DNA from: Hamiltosporidium magnivora | Taxonomy: Eukaryota > Microsporidia > Dubosqiidae | Direction: 5' to 3' | DNA: 21,993 nucleotides | NCBI GenBank assembly: GCA_004325065.1 | Contig: PITI01000106.1 | Location: forward strand, 1-21,993 | Part shown: one piece after another, positions 8,781 through 17,476 of the stretch | Numbering within the stretch: the stretch's first letter is position 1 | Layout: every line of letters begins with the position of its first letter | Made by a program: the position numbers and the translations under genes | Notes under the pieces: generated by a model | Told to the model about the DNA's origin: nothing | Seen by the model: the letters and a program-made list of their open reading frames with translations, nothing else | Database searches by the model: none

Positions 8781-11114
8781 TCAAATAATAACTTCAAATT
8801 TTTGTAATTCAGATATCTTCTTTATATCGTTTAAGAAAAATGAATTAAGGAAAACAATCCTTGTTAGTGATTTGATTTGATATAATGGGTTCAAGATTTC
8901 AGCATTTATACAAAATCTTTCAAATTTCAAGATAGATATTTTAGGAGAAAAATATTTCGGAAAAAAAATCTCCAAATTAAAGAATCCAGATGTTGGATAC
9001 ATTTGTATGTACAGTGTTGTTAAATTTCGAAATCTTTCTAAAGAGCCAAAACTAGTTGCACATGCTTCGCAACTTATCGAAAATGCCATAAACTCAATTT
9101 TTATTTTTGTACTATTTATTGGTTCACCTGGAAATAATTTTCGAAATTTACATTGTAATAAACTAAGGAACGTTAAGTATGGGAAATGATCGAAGAAATT
9201 TAGCTGTAAATTATTAAAATTACCCTTTTTTACGCTAAGTTGACGTATTTGGTATTTTGTAGAAGAAATAGAAAGAATTTCAAAAAAATCAGATGCCAAA
9301 TTGCAATTATGAAGAGATAAAACTTTCAAGGTATCGTTATTTTTCAAAAATTGGTATATATTTTCACTAACAGCAATATTCTCTAGGTAGATTTCTTGTA
9401 TTGAATGATTAAATCCATTCTTGAATTTCAAAAAATCAAAGTCTATTCGCCTTAGAAGAGTATATGATTCAATAATCAGGTTACTTAGATTATTAAAATT
9501 ATAGAAAAAATCTTTACAAGAATTTACAACGTAGACACATACAAAATGTAATTTTCTTAGGCGATTGTATATTTCAAAACTCTTTGAAAAATCAAATTTA
9601 TTAAAAGTTGTTAATTTGCATTCAATTCGTAGCTCTTTAAGATTCGCAAGATTATTTATAAAAGAAATATATTCCCCCATTTCGATATTATCATCACGTA
9701 TCCCAATGTAAGAAATTTTTGAATCGATAACACTTAAGTTTGGCAATTTATAAGCATATTTAATATCAAAATTTGCATTAATATCGATTTTCAAGGCAAG
9801 AAATTGACTATAATTTTTAGATTTTGACAAAAAATAATCAAAGTCGTTCAAAAGTCTAAATTGGATTTCGGTGAGAACATTTATATTTGTAAAATTATCC
9901 GCAATAAAATTCGTATCAAGCCCCGCATCTGTAAAATTAATTCGATATAAGGTTAATTTAGGAAACAGAAAAAAAAAATCAGAAAAATATTTAAGTTGCT
10001 CCGAGCTAGCCTGAATATATAATTCAGAAATATTTCCAAATGGTTCAAACAATACCAAATAATCTATCATAGAACATATTTCAGAATCATTCATAAATAT
10101 TTTTAAACGTTTAATGCTTGTAAAAATAGTGATAAGTTTTTTATAACATATATCGGTAAGGATAAAGAAATTTTGTAGCAGATAAATCGTATGAATTTCT
10201 AGTAGCAAAAGAAAATCCAGGATACAATCAAAATATAATTTGTGTAAATTTATCTCGACTAAAAAATCAAAAAAACTTTGATCACATAGCAATGTTAAAT
10301 CAGCAGAACCGAATCGATCATTGTTATGTATCTGAAGCTCATCATTTTCATAGACAAGAAACTTTCTTTGATCAGAAAAGCAAAAATATATAATACTTGA
10401 TAAAAATTTAAAGATAAGAGAATAAAAATATTCAGTAAATTTCTCTTTATGGAAATAAAACTCGGGGCTAAATTTAGATAAAGATTCAAGTAGGTTTAGT
10501 GCTAAAAAATTCATACAATCTTCAAATTCCACATTATCTGTCTGAATTTCAAATACTTCAAACCATTCAAACAAACTATAAATTTCTTTGATTGTAAAAC
10601 ACTTAATTGCAGAATCAAAAGAAGAAATATATTTCAAATAGAACGTAAGATCTAATAGACCAACATGATTTATCTTTAAAACTTCGAAGACTGTATATTT
10701 TAAGATATGATTTTGAATCTTTTTGGATGTAAGAACACAATAATTTTCGTAATCAATTTCAATTCTGGCAAAAATAAAGTGTTGATCCGAATTTAAAGAG
10801 CACGCAAGTTTTCCATTTTCTAAATGATGTATTCCATCACAAACGTCAACAACAAAATCATTAATTTTGATCCCAAAAACAGCCTCATTAATACCTTTCG
10901 GATTCAACAGAACAGTTTCTTCAATATTGATTTCTTTTGGATAAGATATGATGATACTACTATATATGCAACTAAAACATATAAAAAATAAAATTTTATA
11001 CAGGAAAGACAACAGAACTTCGGTAAAAATCAACTTAAAACATTCGTTTACTACATATTTGAAATTAGTCAATCCATTGATCTGAATCTTCCCCATTTTT
11101 TGTATACAAATCAT
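8781..11114 (-). CDS. LRR-like protein with N-terminal membrane anchor or signal
   Basis: 777 residues, family unassigned. Residues 29-58 are strongly hydrophobic (IFTEVLLSFLYKILFFICF and onwards), suggesting a signal anchor or a signal peptide with a long N-region. The C-terminal half shows irregular leucine-rich-repeat-like strands: LKELRIECKLTTF (492-504), LRKLHF (519-524), LSNLIIES (543-550), IQEIYLENI (572-580), LKVLSLHNCNL (596-606), IRQLSVKKGNF (623-633), LTFLSLLQCKF (647-657) and LTTLYIQ (698-704). The first 300 residues are not recognised. Several expanded microsporidian genomes carry families of large LRR proteins thought to act at or outside the cell surface; this fits but is inference. 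The ATG is supported by a CCC ending 3 bases upstream. Met7 is the only nearby alternative start. Confidence 0.75.
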   Translation of the reverse strand: MICIQKMGKIQINGLTNFKYVVNECFKLIFTEVLLSFLYKILFFICFSCIYSSIIISYPKEINIEETVLLNPKGINEAVFGIKINDFVVDVCDGIHHLENGKLACSLNSDQHFIFARIEIDYENYCVLTSKKIQNHILKYTVFEVLKINHVGLLDLTFYLKYISSFDSAIKCFTIKEIYSLFEWFEVFEIQTDNVEFEDCMNFLALNLLESLSKFSPEFYFHKEKFTEYFYSLIFKFLSSIIYFCFSDQRKFLVYENDELQIHNNDRFGSADLTLLCDQSFFDFLVEINLHKLYFDCILDFLLLLEIHTIYLLQNFFILTDICYKKLITIFTSIKRLKIFMNDSEICSMIDYLVLFEPFGNISELYIQASSEQLKYFSDFFFLFPKLTLYRINFTDAGLDTNFIADNFTNINVLTEIQFRLLNDFDYFLSKSKNYSQFLALKIDINANFDIKYAYKLPNLSVIDSKISYIGIRDDNIEMGEYISFINNLANLKELRIECKLTTFNKFDFSKSFEIYNRLRKLHFVCVYVVNSCKDFFYNFNNLSNLIIESYTLLRRIDFDFLKFKNGFNHSIQEIYLENIAVSENIYQFLKNNDTLKVLSLHNCNLASDFFEILSISSTKYQIRQLSVKKGNFNNLQLNFFDHFPYLTFLSLLQCKFRKLFPGEPINSTKIKIEFMAFSISCEACATSFGSLERFRNLTTLYIQMYPTSGFFNLEIFFPKYFSPKISILKFERFCINAEILNPLYQIKSLTRIVFLNSFFLNDIKKISELQKFEVII

Positions 11115-11797
11115 TAGGGTGTAATAATTAATTTTGAATTAATCAAATTAATTTGCGAATTTTTTTTAACTGAAAACGTTTTTAATAACAAAAAATAATT
11201 TAGATTTTAATTTATTGTTTTAGGAAAACAATTAGATTTGTAAAATCAAGAAATATAATATTGCTATGAATGTTTCAATCTTGCAAAATTATAAAGTTCA
11301 AGATACATTTATAAAATCTTTAGAACTGATTTTAGGGAAATTATATTTATAAACATATATTAGAATAGATTTATTATAGCTTTTTTCTAATATTTTGATT
11401 CTATTTGCTTTTTACTAATAACTAGCATAATGTTGATTTTATTGATCCCTATATATATTGTTCGATTAAAGAACCATTTGAATTTTTTTTAAATCTTGAA
11501 AAATTCCTCGAAAATTTGAAGTGTGTAGCCTAGATCTCTTATTTTGCGTAAACAAATATTTATTATATTCTTTTGACATACAATAAATTTAGATTACAAC
11601 TTATAAGTTTTTCACAAATATTTTAATGAATAAACAAATGCATTCTGAATACATAGATGATAATAAAATCTAAATTATTGTGTAAACTACTTTTATAAAA
11701 TATGAATGCCGCAATATAAAATCTATAAAGTTAGTTCTTGTTTTAAACTTATAATATTTAAAAATAAATAAAATAAACCAAACCTTTATTGATACTT
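11115..11797. other. AT-rich spacer
   Basis: About 680 bases between two minus-strand genes. It should hold the LRR gene promoter near its left end and the 3' end of the small membrane-protein gene at its right. No other feature was seen. Confidence 0.4.
11117..11119 (-). promoter_or_regulatory. CCC-like start-proximal motif of the LRR gene
   Basis: On the minus strand the start reads TTACACCCTAATG, with the CCC immediately before the start codon. This fixes the 11114 start over Met7. Confidence 0.5.
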
Positions 11798-11998
11798 TTA
11801 ATTCATTTTCTTTCCATTTCTTGCTGTTTTTATTCTTCTTTGACTTGTATTGTCGCCACTGCGGTATTTACAACATCTTCGTCTACACATGTTTATAAGA
11901 GTAAAAATAATAAAAAAAGTCAATGCACTTCCAAAGAAAATTACGATCCAGATTCCAAATTCAGATTTTAAAAAATTCTTGATCAAACATTTTACCAT
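11798..11998 (-). CDS. Small single-pass membrane protein, unknown function
   Basis: 66 residues, family unknown. Residues 16-37 form one clear transmembrane helix (IWIVIFFGSALTFFIIFTLI). It is followed at once by the basic, cysteine-rich patch MCRRRCCKYR (37-46), which looks like a stop-transfer signal and possible palmitoylation site, then a basic tail of about 20 residues. Codon use is balanced, and local GC is higher than the flanks. A TATTTAAATA stretch lies about 35 bases upstream on the minus strand. A plus-strand frame of 60 codons (11789-11971) covers the same bases and also begins hydrophobic. I prefer the minus frame because of the ordered helix plus basic-cysteine arrangement. No CCC motif is present. 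Confidence 0.45.
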   Translation of the reverse strand: MVKCLIKNFLKSEFGIWIVIFFGSALTFFIIFTLINMCRRRCCKYRSGDNTSQRRIKTARNGKKMN

Positions 11999-13799
11999 TT
12001 TGTGTGGTTAAGTTACACAAGGACTATTTAAATATCGAAAAAGGAGTTAATTTAGATTGGTCAAATTTTTTTGATAAGTAATATTTCATCTTTCGAATAA
12101 ATCGTTTATCTTATTGTATTTTTCTATTTAAAAAAATAACTTTATATGTGTTTGTAGATAGAAGCAAAATATGTTCATTTACTTAAAAAGGCAATTTATT
12201 CATTTATAATATTCTTTTTAATAAATAATCGAATCGCGATTCTAAATCAAGCAAAAAAAGGTATTTTTATAAGAAGAAATTTAAAAACTTAAAAACCGTG
12301 ATAAATATTTCATCATGCGACACCGATAATTTTGTAACAATAAAAGATGAGAACTTAATTGAAATTTTATTCTTCAAATAATTTTCATTTCAGACTATCA
12401 TATAAAATAGCGCTTACGAAGTATTTGAAAACTAATCGGAAATCAATGCACAGAGAAATGAAATTACATATTAAATATAAGATTCAATCTTTGGTTTTCA
12501 TCTTGACACACAGCATGAACTATAAAAAAAGAAATTAATCATAAAAAATCTGTGATGAAGAATAAAATTGTAAAATTTTTTTTGAGCCTTTTAAATATTA
12601 ATGAAAAATGATGATTCAAAATATAATACTGAACAATTTTTACAGCAGATAGCCATGAACTGACCCAAAAATGCCCAATGAAAACAACAAAGTTTAATTT
12701 CTCGCTAAAATTCAACTCCTAGATTCCAAAAGGAAACAAACAGCATATAATCATATATAGGCTTAAATTAAATAATTCATAAAAAGCCAAATATTGAATT
12801 TAAAAATTCATATATTTTAGAACAGATTTTATAAATTACTCATAAGTATGTTGAAATTAGGTCTAAAAGACAAAACCAATTGAAAAATTCAAAGAAATAA
12901 CCAATAAAAACTAAAGGGTACGGCACTCTGCCATTCAAAAAACGGGTTCTCTAATCCTATTTTAATTTAATTATATTATCTAATCATAAATATTTTTTTT
13001 AAGAAAATAAATTTTAATTAGATTAATAAAAATTATATCTATACATTTTATCTTTTCAAACAAATGTCAAATCCTAATTTTATCTCTTTAAAATTTTTTT
13101 CTTATTTTCGTGTAAGATTAAGATAATTAATAAAAATAGTGATGGACATATTTCTCAGATCTTTATAATAGTTTTATAATGAATTATATTTAAAATCTCA
13201 ACAATTTTTAAACGTTAAGTAAATACATTCTAAAATGCTTAAAATAAAAAATTGTGCAACATTATTACAATTTTAGAATATTAAAATGCAATTCATCGCT
13301 AAGAAATATAAAAGTTTAAAAACGTTCAAAAGCCAACTTATAATTTTATTGCTTCCCTTAATGGAAATGTGCTATACTACACATATAATCCAATAAATTC
13401 ATATTATTAAAATTCTATTTTGAGACATTTTTAAAATTAATTCAATTGAAATTTTATGTGTAAAATATTAGAACAGAGTCTATTTTTATAGCGTTTAAAC
13501 CACACTTTGTGCTTTCGCTAAACATATATTCTATTTTTTTTTAAACCATTCTTAAGTTCCTTTATAAATTTAGTAAAATCTATTAATTGAAATTTAATTA
13601 AATCCATAATTAAAGATAAATTATAAATAGAAGGTTCTGGCGTATTTTTTTTAATAATAGAACTAGATTTTGATTAATTCTTGGCAATGAAATGTGTCAA
13701 AAGAAAAAAAAGTATTCGAGTTCAGTCTATTCGACAATATATATTTTATTAAAAACTCAATAAAATTTGAAACAAATTTATAATAAATTTATAAAAGTT
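11999..13799. other. Long spacer, one candidate transposon end
   Basis: About 1.8 kb, AT-rich, no gene. A 50-codon plus-strand frame without ATG (12229-12381) has mildly coding-like content but no support. The only sharp feature is the complex block at 12914-12957, listed separately. Confidence 0.4.
12914..12957. mobile_element. Possible terminal fragment of a DNA transposon
   Basis: An isolated high-complexity block in AT-rich spacer, containing GGGTACGGCACTCTGCC and ACGGGTTCTCTAATCC. GGCA-CTC-TGCC at 12922-12932 is a perfect small hairpin. It resembles the terminal sequence of dispersed elements I recall from invertebrate genomes, but no partner inverted copy was found in the window and no family is named. 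Confidence 0.25.
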
Positions 13800-13873
13800 C
13801 TGGATAAATTCGGTTCTATGGTACTTCTTCCACTGATTATCTTAGCCAAAAATACCACAGAAAAGCTGCCTAG
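13800..13873. other. Complex island upstream of the Skn7-like gene
   Basis: A block of about 70 bases, richer in G and C than its surroundings, ending about 100 bases before the ATG at 13976. Read on the minus strand it contains TTTTGGCTAAGAT (13839-13851), identical to part of the U2 snRNA 5' region, and ATTTTTGG, an Sm-site-like string. However, the U2 branch-point recognition sequence GTAGTA is absent. On the plus strand it holds a 26-codon frame. It may be a regulatory region, a small RNA or a relic; none is established. Confidence 0.2.
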
Positions 13874-13975
13874 TTTTTTTAATCTATATTATCGTTAATT
13901 AAATTTTAGATGTCACTTTTTGATAATTCCTAATTAGGACAAACAAAATAAATAAAAAGAAATTGCAAAACCAAT

Positions 13976-14941
13976 ATGTTTGGTGATAAAAAAAATTATT
14001 ATAAATTCAAATCAGATTCTGTTCCATCCATGCATAAGCCTATAGCAGAGTTCGTAGATAAGCTATATAATATGGTACAAGATAACCTTAATGAACCATA
14101 TATACGATGGAACAGTGATGGAAAAAGTTTTATAATAATACATCCACCCGAATTTGCCAGATGTATTCTAGAAAACTATTTCAAACATGCAAATCTAAGT
14201 TCTTTTGTTCGCCAGCTAAACAAGTATCACTTTCATAAAATAAAAAGCTCGGAAAATATTATTGAAGCTTTCGGATCACAGGTATGGGAATTTAGGAATC
14301 CAGACTTTCAGAAGAATAGACCGGATCTTTTGACTAGAATTAAAAGAAAAAGATCTTCCAACGAAAGAAGTTTTAGATCTTATTATGACACAGGTAGTAA
14401 TATTGTTGATCAAACTTCAATGATGCAGGATCAGATTTTAGGAACTTTAAAAGTCATTACTCGATATTTTCAAGTAATAATTGAAGATTTAAATGAAATA
14501 AAGAAATTTATATTGCACGAAAAAGGATTGCAACCGACTATATTTGCAAATATATTGCTTGCAGAAGATAATGTTACATGTTCTACATATGCGTCAGTAA
14601 TATTGAAAAAGATAGGATGTGCAGTAACGATTGCAGAATCAGAAGATGATATCATGGAAAAATTATCAGGTGACAAATTTGATATGGTAATATTTAGTCT
14701 TGGATTACCGAATATAAATTCAGTTGTTCGAAGTCTAAGACAGTATGATAATTCCACTATAATAATTGCTATCTCAGAAGGTCTTTCAAAAGAAGAATGT
14801 GTTAGCTTTCTTTCACTCGGGATCAACGAGATATTAATTAAACCATATCACCATGATGCATTGGTTCAATTGATAAATAATTATTGTAACCCCAAGCGAA
14901 GAACGGGAGCTGTCTGGAAACAATATGGTATAAGTCATTAA
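13976..14941 (+). CDS. SKN7: Skn7-type transcription factor: HSF domain plus degenerate receiver domain
   Basis: 321 residues. In fungi Skn7/Prr1 proteins bind DNA in the nucleus and control oxidative, osmotic and cell-wall stress genes downstream of histidine-kinase phosphorelays. The HSF-type DNA-binding domain spans about 23-125; its recognition helix NLSSFVRQLNKYHFHKI (73-89) is nearly the textbook HSF helix. Residues about 150-182 form a probable coiled coil. A receiver domain follows at 192-305: LLAEDN (194-199) supplies the acidic pair Glu197-Asp198, AIS (265-267) the Thr/Ser position and IKPY (288-291) the invariant Lys289. The phospho-acceptor position is not Asp: DMVIFSLGLP (236-245) has Ser241 where DxxxxDxxMP is normal, so classical phosphorylation is not expected. 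The order HSF, coiled coil, receiver separates it from plain HSF. It is shorter than yeast Skn7 (622 residues). Confidence 0.9.
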   Translation: MFGDKKNYYKFKSDSVPSMHKPIAEFVDKLYNMVQDNLNEPYIRWNSDGKSFIIIHPPEFARCILENYFKHANLSSFVRQLNKYHFHKIKSSENIIEAFGSQVWEFRNPDFQKNRPDLLTRIKRKRSSNERSFRSYYDTGSNIVDQTSMMQDQILGTLKVITRYFQVIIEDLNEIKKFILHEKGLQPTIFANILLAEDNVTCSTYASVILKKIGCAVTIAESEDDIMEKLSGDKFDMVIFSLGLPNINSVVRSLRQYDNSTIIIAISEGLSKEECVSFLSLGINEILIKPYHHDALVQLINNYCNPKRRTGAVWKQYGISH

Positions 14942-17476
14942 TTATATTTTCCAATAATAAAAGTAGTTTATAAGGTATATGTAAAATTCTATTCAATATA
15001 TTTTATTAATTTCAATAATTTTCGTAATACATTCATCCATTCGTAAATTTTATTTATATTAAATATAATTTATATTACCGCATTAAGCTTTTTTGGTAAT
15101 TTTAATTTAATTTCATTTAATATTACAAATTAAGAAAATCAAAAATATAAACGCTTTATAGCCCAAATAATTTTATGCCTTGAAAATATTATGTAGAAAA
15201 CAAAATATAATTTAGAAATTAAATAATTATGAGTAAAACACATATTCTAGTTTAATAACCTTACAAGAATAAATTTAAGATTATGAATTCCCAGCTATTA
15301 AACGTTTGTATTTAAGACATGAAAATTATAAATATTTCTTACAATATAAATATTTACAGAATATTTAGACACAATACTTAACATTTAAATTATAATTACA
15401 AGTGACCGTATTATTCTAAGTTAATTAGCTTTTCTTGATCTTACTTTCAAAAATTATAAATTAATAATATAATATTTTTTTTAAAAGAAATATCAAATGA
15501 GTGAAAATATTTACAAATCTGTAGAAACTTAATCTGATATTGTGATATATAAATTCTATTGAAATTATGAACAAACCAACTTTTTCCAAAATACTTGCTA
15601 TCTGGAATTGATAAATATGTTTTTTTTTTTCATAATAGAACACTTTATTCTTTGAGAAATATGATTGAGATTAAAATTTTAAACTTGAATAACATCAAAT
15701 TGCACAAACTTCTCTAATTATCCGATTTAAATGCTTGAATAATAATTCTAAATAATGTTTTGATTAAATTATACAAAAAATTCAATATATTATAAAATCA
15801 TATTGTTTCTGCTCGAAACATCATATAAACAACAATAAACTAATATATCTCGCATTCGTAATAAATTCTTCAATATTTCACAGAAAATGTGATTTGAATT
15901 CTAATTTAAACCTAAATATTACTATAATTGAAACAAACTTGTATCCAGCAATTTTAAACCCAAAACAATTAGTAGTAAGATACGGTAACACGTAGAAAGA
16001 AATTTTATACATACATAACTAGAATAAATAATATAAAAATAGAATAAGTTTGAAAAATATTTGATGGAACAGCTAAATGCAGTAAAAATATATTAATCTA
16101 AATTTACTTGAATTTCTTTTCTATATAAAGAAATAAATTTAAAAAAAAAGCAGGCAAAAACGAAAGATTAAAAACCTATTTTTAGAGATTTTTAAATAAA
16201 ATAACAAGGAAAATCCACAAAATTTTAATATTATTCATTTCATATATGAATTCAATCATTTATAATGTTTAGAAATTAATTTTTTCAAAGAAAATTTCAG
16301 TTTTTGTATCTGAAAATCCAATATTTTAATTTAGTCTCAATAATGTAAATATAAACTGAAAGTAAAAAGTGGAACTTGTGATTTTAAATTCTAAAATATT
16401 TAGAATCCTTAACATCGAAAGGTACTAGTGAAACCGAATAAGTAAGTAAATATCTGGAATTATAATTTTTAAACCATTTACTCTCTTCCTCGAAACAATA
16501 ATATCTTTATAAATATTTAATAATATAATTTTAACTTATAATTAGTTCTTATATTTTGAACAACTTTCCGCACGTAAATCTTAAAATAATTAGGTCGTTA
16601 AACGTACAAGATATCAAATTAATTTTTATATTTAGAAGATTACTATATAATAATTTTTATTTTATTTTAGCTTAATTAGACAAAAAAATCGGCTCTTTTA
16701 CGAGGTTCAAGATCTTTTTTTAACTCTTTCTTAAAGAAATCATAAAAAAATCATTTATTCTCAACATTTTCAATTATAAGAAACCATATTTTCAACAAAA
16801 AATAATTGCGTAGAAATTTTGATTTTCTTTAGTTTATATGATTCATATAAATTAAAAGATCCTTTAGGTTTTAATTTGTACTTTAAATACTTTTATTGTT
16901 TTAAATTATTAAATTTGATTTAAATCATTATTTAATTTATTCCTACAAAATGTATAAATATAAATCAAAGTATAATTTTTAGAATTCCATGTAATTATAT
17001 TGACGAAATATTTTTTTGATAAAATTATTTACAATGAAGTTGAAATTTTAAAATAAAATTTAATTCGTTTGTAATTAAAATATTTATTGTAAAATAAATA
17101 AATAAACAACTACATAAGAGAAAATTTGTCTTTTAACCCGCAAACTTCAATAAACTTAGTTTACGAATCTCATTGCATAAAATTCAGCCTTTAAAAGATT
17201 TTTCTCCCTTTCATATATTTCTTTATACTTTAACGCTTTTATTTCCATCCTAAAATATTTTCTAATTTTCGTTTTTTATTTCAAAAACAAACAAAAAAAA
17301 TGAGCAAAAATAAATATATAATGAGAATTTAGAACTAAAAAAAATTGAATTGAATCACACTACTATTATTTATCAGCTTAGCTCATATATTTTAATTTCT
17401 ATGTTTAAACATTCTATTTTTTTTTTATTTAAATATCCGAATAGAATTTATTCTTTTTAAAAATTAACCGTTAAAA
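14942..17476. other. 2.5-kb AT-rich spacer
   Basis: The longest gap in the window, uniformly AT-rich. A 60-codon minus-strand frame at 15461-15643 is made of K, I, F, Y and N and looks like chance. AATAATAAA about 15 bases after the Skn7-like stop could serve as a polyadenylation signal. No RNA gene or repeat was recognised. Confidence 0.45.

Noticed and set aside
12229..12381. 50-codon plus-strand frame without ATG containing SSCDTDNFVTIKDENLIEIL
   Set aside because: Mildly coding-like but lacks a start, a family and any supporting signal.
14470..14826. 118-codon minus-strand ORF inside the Skn7-like gene
   Set aside because: Antisense of the receiver and linker coding sequence; the plus-strand protein has clear domain homology.
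15461..15643. 60-codon minus-strand ORF in the 2.5-kb spacer
   Set aside because: Composition is that of random AT-rich DNA; no start-proximal CCC motif.
16690..16730. GAGGTTCAAGATC string as a possible tRNA T-arm
   Set aside because: No matching acceptor stem, anticodon arm or D arm nearby.
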